Source: Methyloprofundus sedimenti
GTDB taxonomy: Bacteria; Pseudomonadota; Gammaproteobacteria; Methylococcales; Methylomonadaceae
Reading direction: 5' to 3'
Assembly (NCBI RefSeq): GCF_002072955.1
Contig: NZ_LPUF01000001.1
Location: forward strand, 2,688,896-2,752,895
Length of the DNA stretch: 64,000 bases
Position numbers and translations under genes: made by a program. Below, piece by piece: positions 19,852 to 30,412 of this stretch. The notes under the pieces are model-generated. The model searched no databases and was not told the DNA's origin. It saw only the letters and a program-made list of their open reading frames with translations. Numbering within the stretch: the stretch's first letter is position 1; every line of letters begins with the position of its first letter.

Positions 19852-20535
19852 ATGAGCTTAGCGATTTTCGATTTAGACAATACCCTGCTTGCTAACGATA
19901 GTGATTATTTATGGGGACAATTTTTAGTTGACCAAAAAATTGTCGATGCAAGTTATTATGCACAAGAAAATGAACGTTTTTATCAGGAATATAAACAAGG
20001 CCAATTAGATATTATGGAATTCCTGAATTTTTCTTTAAAACCACTCGCTGACAATACTCTGGAAAATTTATATCAATGGCGCTCTCAGTTTATAACAGAA
20101 GTTATACAACCTATTTTATTAGAACCTGCCCGCGAGTTAATCAGCAAGCATCAACAGATGGGTGATACATTACTGGTTATTACTGCGACTAATCAATTTG
20201 TTACCGAACCCATAGTAAATTTATATGGTATTAAACATTTATTAGCCACCATACCAGAGCTGATAGCTGATAGGTATACTGGTAAAGTATCGGGTACTCC
20301 GTGTTTTCAGGAAGGAAAAGTGGCCCGCTTGCAACAATGGCTACAAGATACCGGTTATAATCTAGAAGGCAGCTGGTTCTATAGTGATTCACATAATGAT
20401 TTACCGCTTTTAAAACTGGTTGACCACCCTGTTGCTGTCAATCCGGATGATGTATTGAAGCAATATGCCGAGCAAACAAACTGGCCAATCATCAGTTTGC
20501 GCGAACAGCGATGTCCAGTACATCATTTTAAGTAA
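19852..20535 (+). CDS. HAD-superfamily IB phosphatase (SerB-like)
   Basis: 227 residues. Motif I is IFDLDNTLLANDSD near the N-terminus, motif II is VITATNQ and motif III is YSDSHNDLPLL. The helical cap between motifs I and II fits HAD subfamily IB, which includes phosphoserine phosphatase and the histidinol-phosphatase-like HAD enzymes. The catalytic nucleophile is the first aspartate of DLDNT. The sequence does not fix the substrate. It lies upstream of glgX on the same strand but with a 107-base gap. Confidence 0.82.
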   Translation: MSLAIFDLDNTLLANDSDYLWGQFLVDQKIVDASYYAQENERFYQEYKQGQLDIMEFLNFSLKPLADNTLENLYQWRSQFITEVIQPILLEPARELISKHQQMGDTLLVITATNQFVTEPIVNLYGIKHLLATIPELIADRYTGKVSGTPCFQEGKVARLQQWLQDTGYNLEGSWFYSDSHNDLPLLKLVDHPVAVNPDDVLKQYAEQTNWPIISLREQRCPVHHFK

Positions 20536-20642
20536 AACCTATTCGGTCGGTGCATTAGCATTTATTTCTCGGTTTATCTGCTTCTTGCAGGATGATTACT
20601 GGACTTTCAAGGAATCGCTTATTATCATAATAAAAACCAAGT

Positions 20643-22829
20643 ATGGAAAATCGTATTTCCTCATTTAAAGCCAGTTTTTGCCGCTTACCGGCAAAACTAA
20701 TTAGCAGTTTCAACTTTAAAAATACAACTACAGTCTCCGTGAAAAAGACATTTAAAACTTCCCCAGGATCTCCTTACCCATTGGGTGCAAAATTAAAACT
20801 CGATGGTGCTAATTTCTCCATTTTCAGCCGTCACGCAACCTCTGTAGAACTTTTACTTTATGACAGCACAGATAGCCTTGAGCCGATTCAGGTTATTTAT
20901 TTGGAAAACGAAATAAATAAAACATTTTATTCATGGCATGTTCATATTCATGAGCTTCCTGCGGGCACCTGGTATACATGGCGTATGGATGGACCAAATT
21001 GCCCCTCTGAAAACGGCTTACGCTTCGATAAAGAAAAACACCTGCTTGATCCATTAGCACGCGTTGTAAGTGATAATCTCTGGGACAGAAGTAAAGCATG
21101 CTTACCTGGTGATAATGGCCATACGGCAATGCGCAGCCTGGTTGTTGACGAAAACTATGACTGGGAGGGAGACACGCCGTATTCTTTCAAAAGCGAAAAT
21201 GCCATTATTTACGAATTACACGTTGGTGGCTTTACCCGTGATAAATTATCAGGTGTGAAAAATCCCGGTACATTTTCTGCCTTGATTGAAAAAATACCCT
21301 ACCTGAAAGCTCTGGGTATTTCACATGTTGAGTTAATGCCGGTAATGGCTTTTGATGAACAAGATATTCCTCCAGGAACAGCAGCTCTCGGTTTAAAAAA
21401 TTATTGGGGCTACAGTACACACAGCTTTTTCAGTCCTCACCCAAGGTATTGTGTAACACCAGAAAAAGGAACTCATTTGGAGGAATTTCGTGACCTGGTT
21501 AAAGCACTGCACCAGGCGGAAATTGGCGTCATAATGGATGTGGTTTTTAATCACACATCTGAAGCGGGTTCTGATGGACCTGTAATCAACTTTAGAGGCA
21601 TAGGAAGCAGTATTTTTTATCATCTGGATGCAAATGATAAAAGTAAATTTCGTGATTACACGGGCTGTGGCAACACAGTTAATGCCAACCACCCCGTAGT
21701 AGCAAATTTTATTATCAGCTGCCTGGAATTTTGGGTGCGAGAAATGCATATCGATGGTTTCCGCTTCGACCTTGCGAGTGCTCTCGCTCGCGGTCAGAAT
21801 GGTGAAGTACTCCAGGATCCACCTATTTTATGGGGCATTGAACTCTCGGAACAACTCGCAAAAACCAAATTAATTGCTGAAGCATGGGATGCTGCCGGGC
21901 TGTATCAAGTGGGTAGCTTTCCAGGTTACCGCTGGGGAGAATGGAATGGAAAATACCGCGATATTATGCGTCGTTTTATCCGTGGAGATAAGGGGCTGAC
22001 TGCAGAAGTTGCTACCCGTCTCTGCGCTAGTAGCGACCTCTATAAAAAACAGGACCGCTTACCTATAAACAGCATTAATTTTATAACCTGTCATGATGGC
22101 TTTACTCTGAATGATCTGGTCAGTTATCACCATAAACACAACCTGGCGAATGGCGAAGATAACCGCGATGGTTGCAATAATAACATCAGCTATAACTGTG
22201 GTGCCGAGGGAGAAACTGATGATGTCAATATACTTGAATTGCGCAAAAGACAGGCAAAAAACAGTATCGCCATACTGTTATTAAGCCAGGGTGTTCCCAT
22301 GCTACTTTCGGGTGATGAAGTTCTTAATACCCAGAATGGCAATAATAATGGCTATTGCCAGGATAATGAATTAACCTGGTTTGACTGGAGCCTTACTAAA
22401 AAAAATTCAAATATGTTACTTTTTGTGCAGCAAATGATAGCGCTGCGCAAACGTCACCCATCCCTAATGAGGAGGCGCTTTCTTACCGGTGAATGTGTCC
22501 CTGGACGACATATCCCTGATATTCAATGGCATGGCATTAATCTCGGTGCACCACAATGGCTAGATCCTGAATCCCAGGTCCTGGCTTTTACCTTGGCGGC
22601 TGTTGACAATGAAGATGATGAAGCTGATTTACATGTCATATTTAATATGTCTGGAAATGAATTCAATATGCAAATACCAATAGTGGAAAATCGCAAATGG
22701 TATTTAGCTATTAATACGTCTTTAAGTTCAACCCAGGGTGGTGCTGTCAAACCTGAACAACAAACTCCTATAGGCGATCATAACTACTTTGTGCAAGCGA
22801 AATCAGTCGTCGTGCTTGAAGGCAGATAA
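20643..22829 (+). CDS. glgX: Glycogen debranching enzyme GlgX
   Basis: 728 residues. A CBM48-type N-terminal domain begins at SPGSPYPLGAKLKLDGANFSIFSRHA. The GH13 barrel follows with DVVFNHTSE, the nucleophile aspartate in DGFRFDLAS, the acid glutamate in LIAEAWDAAG and the stabilising aspartate in FITCHDGFT. It hydrolyses alpha-1,6 branches in glycogen or limit dextrins. About 38 residues precede the conserved region. The ATG used has no clear Shine-Dalgarno sequence, and a GTG at 20739 is an in-frame alternative. No other glycogen gene is nearby. Confidence 0.92.
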   Translation: MENRISSFKASFCRLPAKLISSFNFKNTTTVSVKKTFKTSPGSPYPLGAKLKLDGANFSIFSRHATSVELLLYDSTDSLEPIQVIYLENEINKTFYSWHVHIHELPAGTWYTWRMDGPNCPSENGLRFDKEKHLLDPLARVVSDNLWDRSKACLPGDNGHTAMRSLVVDENYDWEGDTPYSFKSENAIIYELHVGGFTRDKLSGVKNPGTFSALIEKIPYLKALGISHVELMPVMAFDEQDIPPGTAALGLKNYWGYSTHSFFSPHPRYCVTPEKGTHLEEFRDLVKALHQAEIGVIMDVVFNHTSEAGSDGPVINFRGIGSSIFYHLDANDKSKFRDYTGCGNTVNANHPVVANFIISCLEFWVREMHIDGFRFDLASALARGQNGEVLQDPPILWGIELSEQLAKTKLIAEAWDAAGLYQVGSFPGYRWGEWNGKYRDIMRRFIRGDKGLTAEVATRLCASSDLYKKQDRLPINSINFITCHDGFTLNDLVSYHHKHNLANGEDNRDGCNNNISYNCGAEGETDDVNILELRKRQAKNSIAILLLSQGVPMLLSGDEVLNTQNGNNNGYCQDNELTWFDWSLTKKNSNMLLFVQQMIALRKRHPSLMRRRFLTGECVPGRHIPDIQWHGINLGAPQWLDPESQVLAFTLAAVDNEDDEADLHVIFNMSGNEFNMQIPIVENRKWYLAINTSLSSTQGGAVKPEQQTPIGDHNYFVQAKSVVVLEGR

Positions 22830-22912
22830 TCTTCAGCCTTAAATGATTTAACTAACCTGCAGCAGTGCTTCTAAGTACAGGAAAAATCGGGTTTGCAAAA
22901 AAATCTGTATAC

Positions 22913-22964
22913 AATATGAGAATGGTACTTAAACCTAAGCACACTAAAGTACCATTCCCATATT
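22913..22964. repeat. Long palindrome downstream of glgX
   Basis: The 18-base arm at 22913-22930 pairs with 22947-22964 with one mismatch around a 16-base loop; the core is GAATGGTACTT. It could act as a terminator for glgX, but it has no T-run and is AT-rich, so a palindromic repeat element is equally likely. Confidence 0.6.
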
Positions 22965-23401
22965 ATCCGGGTATGTGATCATTATCACTAAGTTATTGCC
23001 TGTAAGTACAACTGATTATTAACAGAGTTCAATCTTTTTAGCATTCATTCACTACCCAGCTCAATAACTGGAGCATGTTTAATCAAGAAAAATCAAAAAC
23101 GATGATCTCCTGGTTTCCATTTATTAAGTAACCAATTGCATTTTCGGTTTTTAAACGATCAATAAAGATTGCTTTATTTCACCAAAAATTATTAAATTTT
23201 ATTCCCCCCTGGGATTGTAAATTTAACCTTTGATATAATCGATCTTGATTATAAAATTCAAAGCAGTACTTATATTCATCCTGTCATCCAGACATGGTCT
23301 GATAATCATTCATATAAATATTTACATATTTTACTGTTTACCATACGCGTTATACCAAAAATTTACCTGATACCCATAACCTTCAGCCATACTTAAGCTC
23401 G

Positions 23402-23482
23402 CTCGCCATTCCTTGCATGTTGTTAGCAGGAATCTATTGCTTAGGCCTATAGATTCCCGATAAAAGACTACTGGAATAACGA
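23402..23482. repeat. MITE-like palindromic intergenic repeat
   Basis: An 81-base imperfect palindrome. The inner arms GGAATCTAT (23429-23437) and ATAGATTCC (23449-23457) are perfect. The outer arms, CTCGCCATTCC on one side and GGAATAACGAAG on the other, also pair imperfectly. The pattern CGTCATTCC...GGGAATC is typical of small palindromic repeats dispersed in gammaproteobacterial genomes. Only one copy is seen in this window. Confidence 0.55.
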
Positions 23483-23842
23483 AGTTGATTTTTTTTAGCC
23501 AAATATCCTCTAACAAACAATCAATTACTTAGAGATCGAAAAGTGGCGAACTTAGGTTAAAATTATCTCTCTAATTAACAATACGCGAAAACCTATCAGC
23601 ACTGTTTTGTGGCTGAAATATCACTTCAACTAAAGGCTCGCGAGTAATTGCTAGTTTATTAATAGCCAAACTAATTCATAACCAAAACCAGACTTCTAAA
23701 TATCTTCTTCATGTGCTACTTGACAGGCACATGAGGTGTCTTTACCTTCTGTTTCAAAAATTTGATGTGATTCATCGCGGTTAATTCAAGCCCTAAATGT
23801 GACAGCTATCACTCACTTTCCTTTAAATTCTATCATTCCGAC

Positions 23843-26800
23843 CTATATTGCTATTTTTCCAGGAAAATCAGCACTGAGCGAACGTATATGCAAATCTCTT
23901 TGCGGAAAGGGGATCTCAATACCTTCTTGACGCAATGCTGCGATCAAGCGCAAATGAAGGTCATGTGTTACGGGTAAACGATGAGCTAATTCACTGACGT
24001 AGAAGCGAATAGAAAAATTAAGCGAACTGTCTCCAAACTCTAAAAAAAATACGCTAGGTTCCGGGACTTTAAGTACCAGAGGTGTGGAGCTTACTGCTGC
24101 TAAAATAACCTTATGTGCCAACTCTACATCTGCATCATAAGAAATACCTAGCGGTATCACAACACGCGTCACTGAATCAGTTAATGTCCAGTTAACCAGC
24201 TGATTAGTAATAAAGGCTTTGTTAGGTATAATCAATTCCTTCTGATCCCAGTCTATAATTGTCGTAGCGCGCATCTGTATCCGGGAGACCCTGCCACTAA
24301 TATTATCAACAGTGACAGTATCACCTACTCGAATAGGACGTTCGAATAACAAAATAATACCTGACACCATATTGGCAAAGATTTCCTGTAAACCAAATCC
24401 CAGACCCACGGTCAAGGCTGCAACCAGCCATTGCACTTTCCCCCAACTTCCACCTAATTCATTGGCCACCAAAATAAACCCCAGGGTGATTAATGCATAC
24501 TTAGCCAATTGGTTAATTGCATATCTGCTGCCTGCCTCTATTTCTAAACTCCTGAATACGAATACTTCCATTACGCCAGGAAAATTTATGACGGCAATAA
24601 TGATTAGAAAAGTGTAAAGACTAGCGATAATTAGATTACTCAAGGTCACAGCCTGAAGTGTTTCTACACTATTAATCATGACAGTTTGCTGCCACAAAAC
24701 AATATTATCTATAAATGAAAATGCAGGAAGCATATCTTTCCAGACTAACCAAAAACCAATCAATAAAAAAGTACTGATTAGTGCATTAACAATTTTTTCA
24801 GTTTGTTCATTAATTTTAGGTATATCAAGTAACTCATTATCAACGGCAATATTTTTTTCAACATTTGAAGATTCCGAACGTTGAGACTTTAGTCCTTCAG
24901 ACTTACTCTTTGTACGAGCATTTTTTAAAGCTAACTCTCGTTTGGTTAACCCAAGCCAGCGTAGTATTAAACTGTGTACTATGATAGCTATAAAGATCAT
25001 ACGCAGGGTAATAATAGCTTTCTGCTGTAATTCCAGAGCACTAATATAATATCCCATGATTGCAAAACCAAATATAGTGACTGGAATACAGGTAAATAAA
25101 ATTAACCAGAAATAACGTATATTAGCCCACCATAAATTGTTATTTTTAATAAAATAGTTATTTAAAATCCCTTTCCCAGGCATAAATAAACGTATTGCAA
25201 ATGTCAATAATACTATCGTAAAAACAATCAACCCTAGACGTCCAAGACTATCACTATGTTCTGCAGCATTATTGGCTGAGGTCATATAAATAAGAAAGAT
25301 GCAGGGAATAATGACAACCTGCAACCATGCAAGCTGTTTTCTAACCAGGCGTACTGACTTTTTTTGCCATCCAAAATGTAGTTCTGCAATACCCTGATCT
25401 TCCAGAAACCGACTAAAGAACTGTAATATCATTAAAACTATGGCTGCATGATGTAAGCCAGCTCCAATTGCACGGCTAAAATCTTCCTGAAAAGGAAGCA
25501 AACTTAACAACCAGCTTATATACATCAACATCAATGGCGCAGGCAGTACTACAATAAAATTAAATACCAGAACCTGAAATGTATAATAAATTTTATCTGT
25601 AAATGGTTTGCCAACTTTCTCTCTGATAGCACATACATCCTTCCTTATATAAGTGTTTACATATAATAATAAAAACCAGCATATTCCGGCAAATATACTC
25701 ATAAATAATTTACTATCAATAGCCTTTAATAACTCTTGTGTAAATTGTAACCAGCGAGCAGGTGAAATAAACCAACGCATTGAATGATACACATCTAATG
25801 GGTAATTTAAATCAACGGGTAGTGAACTGGGCACCCACAATAAGCGTTCATCCAGATAGGATGAATATTGGTCAATCTGAGTCAATAGTTGTTCGTTAGC
25901 AAATTTATAATCATCTAAAACCCGTAATTCTTTTAAATAGGTGTTACTTAGTTCAGTTAGTACATCCTTCTGATTATTTAGTAATTTCTGTAATTCTAGA
26001 CTAATTCCCTCAGTTTCTCCTGGCGAAATATCTGCTGCATAACCGTCTAATCGTATTTGCTGTAACTGCAGATCTAACTCGATTGGTATATTGAGTAATT
26101 GCTTTTGTCTCTGCTCAATCTTATACAATGCCAGGCTAATCTGGCTCGTCACATCACTTATATCGAATTGTTCTTGGTACTGCTGTTTATTATCGGCCAG
26201 ATTATTTCTTTGCTCTCGCAGAACGCGACCTAGAATGGGATTTAAGCCAGCGAGTTTTATTTTTTTCTCAGCGTTTTTAAAATCTTCTTCAATTGCCCTC
26301 TTGTAGGCTTCAATCTTATCTATTTCATGATCATATTGATTGATAGTCCGAACGATAGTTTGTAAATTTCGAATCGACTGAATATTATCCTGAATAATTT
26401 TCTGGATAACAGCTGGTTTTTCAGCACTTTCTCTTTCCGTTTTCAATAACTCTTCTTCCAGAGTTTCAGCTTTTTCTAACTGTAATTTCTCAGCTAGTGC
26501 CGCTTGCTGCTCAACAATGCCCTGCAAATATTTTTTTTGCACTGTTAACTGTTCCTGGCTTAGTTTGTTTAACCGAATTTGTAGCGGGTTACTTTCCGCT
26601 TCCAGCTCCAGTTTTTTAAGTTCTGCTAAAAGAGCATTAATTAAAGTATTTAAATTGATTTGATGTGCTTGATATTCATACTTATTCTCTGCAGGAAGAC
26701 GCGCAATATTAATGTCTGATTTTGCCTGCTTTAAACGCTTGTTTGCAATCAACGTTTCTTCCCTTATTTTTTGAGGTCGAAGCGATAAGTTATTTAATTC

Positions 26801-27244
26801 TGTTTCAAGTTTACTTAATTTATCGTCAACGGCTCTGAGCTTACTTTTTGTATTAACAATCAATAAATCTAATTCTTCTGCTGAATAATGCCGATCCTGG
26901 TTAAACAATTCTCCATATTCTTTGCTTACCGTAGCTTGCGCTTTAGTTCTTAGTTTTTCTGCTGCTGTTTGCAATGTTTCTTGATATGAATTTGAAAGAA
27001 ATTCAAACCACTTTTGATCGCCTATATTTTCATCTGCTAGTTGATACCAGTTCATCTCTCTAGCTTTACTTTCTGGATCAATTTCCTGCTTGGCAGCAAG
27101 TGTTTCCATTTTTTTTTGCAAGTCTTCGCGTGATATTTCAAAAGGCAATGCTTCTCCTGCGACCAGTTCCGCACAGACATTAACACTATGGCTAAACAAA
27201 CTGAGTGATAGAGCACACATAAATATAAAGTGTTTAATATGCAA
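23843..27244 (-). CDS. MscK/KefA-type large mechanosensitive channel
   Basis: 1133 residues, close to E. coli MscK (1120). A signal peptide (residues 1-25, ending near VCA) precedes a coiled-coil periplasmic region of about 450 residues rich in Lys, Glu and Gln. About ten membrane segments follow. The C-terminal MscS core has the pore-helix region LGFGLQEIFANMVSGIILLFERPIRVGD and the beta domain with TTIIDWDQKELIIPNKAF. Such channels release solutes on hypo-osmotic shock; MscK responds to external K+. MscM (YjeP/YnaI-like) is an alternative paralogue. It is transcribed divergently from nadB. Confidence 0.85.
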   Translation of the reverse strand: MHIKHFIFMCALSLSLFSHSVNVCAELVAGEALPFEISREDLQKKMETLAAKQEIDPESKAREMNWYQLADENIGDQKWFEFLSNSYQETLQTAAEKLRTKAQATVSKEYGELFNQDRHYSAEELDLLIVNTKSKLRAVDDKLSKLETELNNLSLRPQKIREETLIANKRLKQAKSDINIARLPAENKYEYQAHQINLNTLINALLAELKKLELEAESNPLQIRLNKLSQEQLTVQKKYLQGIVEQQAALAEKLQLEKAETLEEELLKTERESAEKPAVIQKIIQDNIQSIRNLQTIVRTINQYDHEIDKIEAYKRAIEEDFKNAEKKIKLAGLNPILGRVLREQRNNLADNKQQYQEQFDISDVTSQISLALYKIEQRQKQLLNIPIELDLQLQQIRLDGYAADISPGETEGISLELQKLLNNQKDVLTELSNTYLKELRVLDDYKFANEQLLTQIDQYSSYLDERLLWVPSSLPVDLNYPLDVYHSMRWFISPARWLQFTQELLKAIDSKLFMSIFAGICWFLLLYVNTYIRKDVCAIREKVGKPFTDKIYYTFQVLVFNFIVVLPAPLMLMYISWLLSLLPFQEDFSRAIGAGLHHAAIVLMILQFFSRFLEDQGIAELHFGWQKKSVRLVRKQLAWLQVVIIPCIFLIYMTSANNAAEHSDSLGRLGLIVFTIVLLTFAIRLFMPGKGILNNYFIKNNNLWWANIRYFWLILFTCIPVTIFGFAIMGYYISALELQQKAIITLRMIFIAIIVHSLILRWLGLTKRELALKNARTKSKSEGLKSQRSESSNVEKNIAVDNELLDIPKINEQTEKIVNALISTFLLIGFWLVWKDMLPAFSFIDNIVLWQQTVMINSVETLQAVTLSNLIIASLYTFLIIIAVINFPGVMEVFVFRSLEIEAGSRYAINQLAKYALITLGFILVANELGGSWGKVQWLVAALTVGLGFGLQEIFANMVSGIILLFERPIRVGDTVTVDNISGRVSRIQMRATTIIDWDQKELIIPNKAFITNQLVNWTLTDSVTRVVIPLGISYDADVELAHKVILAAVSSTPLVLKVPEPSVFFLEFGDSSLNFSIRFYVSELAHRLPVTHDLHLRLIAALRQEGIEIPFPQRDLHIRSLSADFPGKIAI

Positions 27245-27419
27245 AATTATGCCTCATGTTGTTATCGGAATTAAAAAATACCCGATCCACTAAAAAATCG
27301 TCAGAATAAGGTACTACGCAAGTGTACCCACGTGAAGTATAATACAATTCCAATCATCGAATAATATACTTTAATGATAGCCTTTATACGTTCTATTTTT
27401 CAGTCTCGAGCATTAAGCG

Positions 27420-29024
27420 ATGTCTAAACAGCAAAGCTATGATGTGCTTATTATTGGCAGTGGTGGAGCCGGCCTTAGCCTTGCACTTAAACTAGCTGAT
27501 CAATACAAAATCGCCGTTTTATCTAAATTTGCCCTGACTGAAGGTAGCACTTTCTATGCTCAAGGCGGTATATCTGCAGTTCTGGACTCTCAGCAAGCCT
27601 CAATAGAATCGCATATCCGGGATACTATTATTTCAGGTGCCGGCTTATGCGATCCTGATATAGTTAGACTCACCGTCGAGTATGGCAAAAAAAGTATCGA
27701 ATTCCTGCACCAACAAGGCATGGCTTTTACTGAACGGCAAAATAAAAAAGGTGAAGCTGAATTACACCTTAATCAGGAAGGTGGGCATTCTGAACGACGA
27801 ATCGTACATCATGCAGATGCTACAGGAAAAGCGCTATCACTCTCACTGATAGAAAAAGCGCAACAACATCAAAATATCACATTGTTAGAGTTTCACAATG
27901 CGATTGATTTAATTACCGCAAACAAACTTGGTTATAAACAACAACGGGTTTTGGGAGCCTATGTTTTAGATACACAAAGCAAACAAGTTAAAACAATTAC
28001 TGCGAATATTGTTGCCATTGCAACTGGCGGCGCAAATAAAGTGTATTTGTATACGACAAATCCCCAAATATCCTCCGGAGATGGCATTGCTTTAGCCTGG
28101 CGTGCAGGCTGTCGAATTGCCAATATGGAGTTCATGCAATTTCATCCTACCTGTTTATATCATCCTGATGGTCATTCATTTTTAATCAGCGAGGCTGTGC
28201 GTGGTGAAGGCGGCAAGCTGGTATTGCCTAGTGGTTATGCCTTTATGCATGACTATGACTCACGCGGTGAACTTGCCCCCAGGGATATTGTGGCTCGTGC
28301 AATTGATCATGAAATTAAAAAGCGCGGGATTGATTGTGTTTATCTGGATATTAGCCATAAACCTGCGGATTTTATAAAGCAACATTTTCCGTCAATTTTC
28401 CAACAGTGCCTTGATCTGAATATTGACATTACAATATCCCCTATCCCGGTTGTACCTGCCGCTCATTACACTTGCGGAGGAGTTATGACTGACAACTATG
28501 CGCGAACGGATATTCCCGGCTTATATGCTTTAGGTGAAGTAGCGCATACAGGATTACATGGTGCAAACCGTATGGCAAGTAACTCCTTATTAGAATGTCT
28601 GGTATTTGCTGAACGTGCCAAAGAAGATATTCTCCAAAAAGACCTTACACAAACCTTACCTAACATACCTGACTGGGATGAATCAAAAGTTATAGAATCC
28701 AAAGAAGACGTCATGATTGCACAGAACTGGGATGAACTGCGTCGTTTTATGTGGAATTATGTAGGCATAGTGCGCACAACACAGCGACTGCAAAGAGCCG
28801 CCCGTCGTCTGGAAATCTTAAAAACTGAAATAGCCGAGTACTATCAGCATTACCGTATCAATAGTGATTTATTAGAATTACGTAATCTAGTAATCGTTGC
28901 GGATTTAATCATCCAAAGTGCTTTAGCGCGTAAAGAAAGCCGAGGGCTACACTATACGCTGGATTATCCTGAACTGGATAAAACTCAAGATGGCGTAAAT
29001 ACTATCCTTACACCTGAAAAGTGA
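27420..29024 (+). CDS. nadB: L-aspartate oxidase
   Basis: 534 residues, normal NadB length. The FAD-binding N-terminus is DVLIIGSGGAGLSLALKLAD. The succinate-dehydrogenase-like signatures are present: TEGSTFYAQGGISAVL, EFMQFHPTCLYHP, EAVRGEGGKLV, SRGELAPRDIVARAID and HGANRMASNSLLECLVF. It oxidises L-aspartate to iminoaspartate, the first step of de novo NAD synthesis. No nadA or nadC is adjacent. An IS30 element sits 157 bases downstream. Confidence 0.96.
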   Translation: MSKQQSYDVLIIGSGGAGLSLALKLADQYKIAVLSKFALTEGSTFYAQGGISAVLDSQQASIESHIRDTIISGAGLCDPDIVRLTVEYGKKSIEFLHQQGMAFTERQNKKGEAELHLNQEGGHSERRIVHHADATGKALSLSLIEKAQQHQNITLLEFHNAIDLITANKLGYKQQRVLGAYVLDTQSKQVKTITANIVAIATGGANKVYLYTTNPQISSGDGIALAWRAGCRIANMEFMQFHPTCLYHPDGHSFLISEAVRGEGGKLVLPSGYAFMHDYDSRGELAPRDIVARAIDHEIKKRGIDCVYLDISHKPADFIKQHFPSIFQQCLDLNIDITISPIPVVPAAHYTCGGVMTDNYARTDIPGLYALGEVAHTGLHGANRMASNSLLECLVFAERAKEDILQKDLTQTLPNIPDWDESKVIESKEDVMIAQNWDELRRFMWNYVGIVRTTQRLQRAARRLEILKTEIAEYYQHYRINSDLLELRNLVIVADLIIQSALARKESRGLHYTLDYPELDKTQDGVNTILTPEK

Positions 29025-29180
29025 TGAAATATCATGACTAAGGTACTTACAATTGACGTCTCATCTGAAAATAATATTCTGCTATGTATATTTCACGCAA
29101 TTTTTTATAACTTGAGGTGAAGACAATAAAGTCATATATATTGATAATGTTTATAAAGATCCAAGCAATTCAAACTTCCC

Positions 29181-30269
29181 GAATTCATATAATAACTGCA
29201 ACACCTCTTTAAAGGGTTAGATGGTATAGTTTCCGTCGACTAAAACCTGAAACTAAAAAGAGGTGCTCAATGAACACGTTTAACCATCTAACCCAAGAGG
29301 AAAGATTTTACATTTATACGCAACTAAAACAAGGCTTTTCTAAGAATCAAATAGCCATCACATTGGGGCGTCATAAATCGACTATTGGACGTGAAATTAC
29401 GCGTAATACAGGTCAGTGTGGTTATCGTTACAAGCAAGCTGAGAGAATAGCTAAACAACGCCATATTGATAAGCCCAAAAACATCAAGATGACGGCTGAG
29501 TTACAACAGATAATAACGCCTTTAATCAAAGAGAAATGGAGTCCTGACTGTATTTCAGGACGCTTAAAACAACAAGGTAAGGACTCCGTCAGTCATGAGA
29601 CTATTTACCGTTATATTTTAGCTAACAAAGCAGCCGGTGGCGATTTGTATACTTATTTGAGGCATCAAGCCAAACCTTATCGTAAGCGATATGGAAAAAA
29701 TGATTATCGCGGAACGATACCCAGCCGTGTTGATATTGATGAGCGACCACAAGTGGTTGATGATAAAACGCGTTTAGGTGATTGGGAAGCAGATACTGTT
29801 ATCGGTAAAGGACATAAAGGCGTATTGGTGACGCTGACTGAACGGGTCTCAAAGCTCAACTTCGCCATCTCAATTGAGCGTAAAGAATCTGAATTAACGA
29901 AAGAGGCGATTATCAATGCTCTTGAGCCTTTTAAACGTTGGGTTCACACGATTACCTTTGATAATGGACGTGAGTTTTGTGGGCATGAAGCCATTGCAAA
30001 AACACTTGACTGCGGCACTTATTTTGCCAAACCGTATCATTCGTGGCAACGAGGTTTAAATGAAAACCACAATGGCTTATTAAGGCAATACTTCCCTAAA
30101 AAAGAACCTTTGGATAAGGTAACTCAAGATGAGGTTGATAGTGCAATTACAGCACTTAATCATCGTCCAAGAAAAGGGTTAAATTACAGAACTCCATGGG
30201 AAGTATTTTGCCAAATAACGGGGGTTGATATAAATAAATCACAGGGTGTTGCATTAATTGCTTGAATTC
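29181..30269 (+). mobile_element. Complete IS30-family insertion sequence
   Basis: Imperfect terminal inverted repeats of 25 bases (20 of 25 matching) lie at 29181-29205 and 30245-30269. Both begin GAATTCA and end TGCAACACC. The element is about 1089 bp and holds one intact transposase gene. I see no clear target-site duplication (CCC on the left, GCG on the right), so the exact ends may be off by a few bases. It lies between nadB and the methyltransferase gene and breaks no recognisable gene. Confidence 0.8.
29270..30265 (+). CDS. IS30-family transposase
   Basis: 331 residues, intact. The N-terminal helix-turn-helix reads LTQEERFYIYTQLKQGFSKN with GRHKSTIGREITRN. The DDE catalytic core has aspartates in LGDWEADTVIGKGHKG and TFDNGREFCGHE, and the glutamate in RGLNENHNGLLRQYFPK, the order and spacing of the IS30 family. 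A good Shine-Dalgarno sequence (AAAGAGG) precedes the ATG. The gene ends within the right terminal repeat, and no frameshift is seen, so the element could be active. Confidence 0.95.
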   Translation: MNTFNHLTQEERFYIYTQLKQGFSKNQIAITLGRHKSTIGREITRNTGQCGYRYKQAERIAKQRHIDKPKNIKMTAELQQIITPLIKEKWSPDCISGRLKQQGKDSVSHETIYRYILANKAAGGDLYTYLRHQAKPYRKRYGKNDYRGTIPSRVDIDERPQVVDDKTRLGDWEADTVIGKGHKGVLVTLTERVSKLNFAISIERKESELTKEAIINALEPFKRWVHTITFDNGREFCGHEAIAKTLDCGTYFAKPYHSWQRGLNENHNGLLRQYFPKKEPLDKVTQDEVDSAITALNHRPRKGLNYRTPWEVFCQITGVDINKSQGVALIA

Positions 30270-30412
30270 GCGCTTGGTCATTGGCATTTCATAGCGATTA
30301 GTTAGTTTTTAAAATAATATTTATCAAAATCCTGATAAAAAGATAAATTAATGATAAATAATATATTTTAGATTATTTATGCCTCTCACAATGACAATTT
30401 TATAGTTGCATA

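Larger units (their letters stand above)
22830..23842. other. 1-kb gap between convergent glgX and the MscK-like gene
   Basis: AT-rich DNA with no credible gene. It holds two palindromic elements, at 22913-22964 and 23402-23482, described separately. The 61-codon minus-strand ORF at 23331-23516 runs straight across the second palindrome and is probably chance. Confidence 0.6.

Noticed and set aside
23331-23516. 61-codon minus-strand ORF
   Set aside because: It spans the palindromic repeat at 23402-23482 and has no family resemblance.
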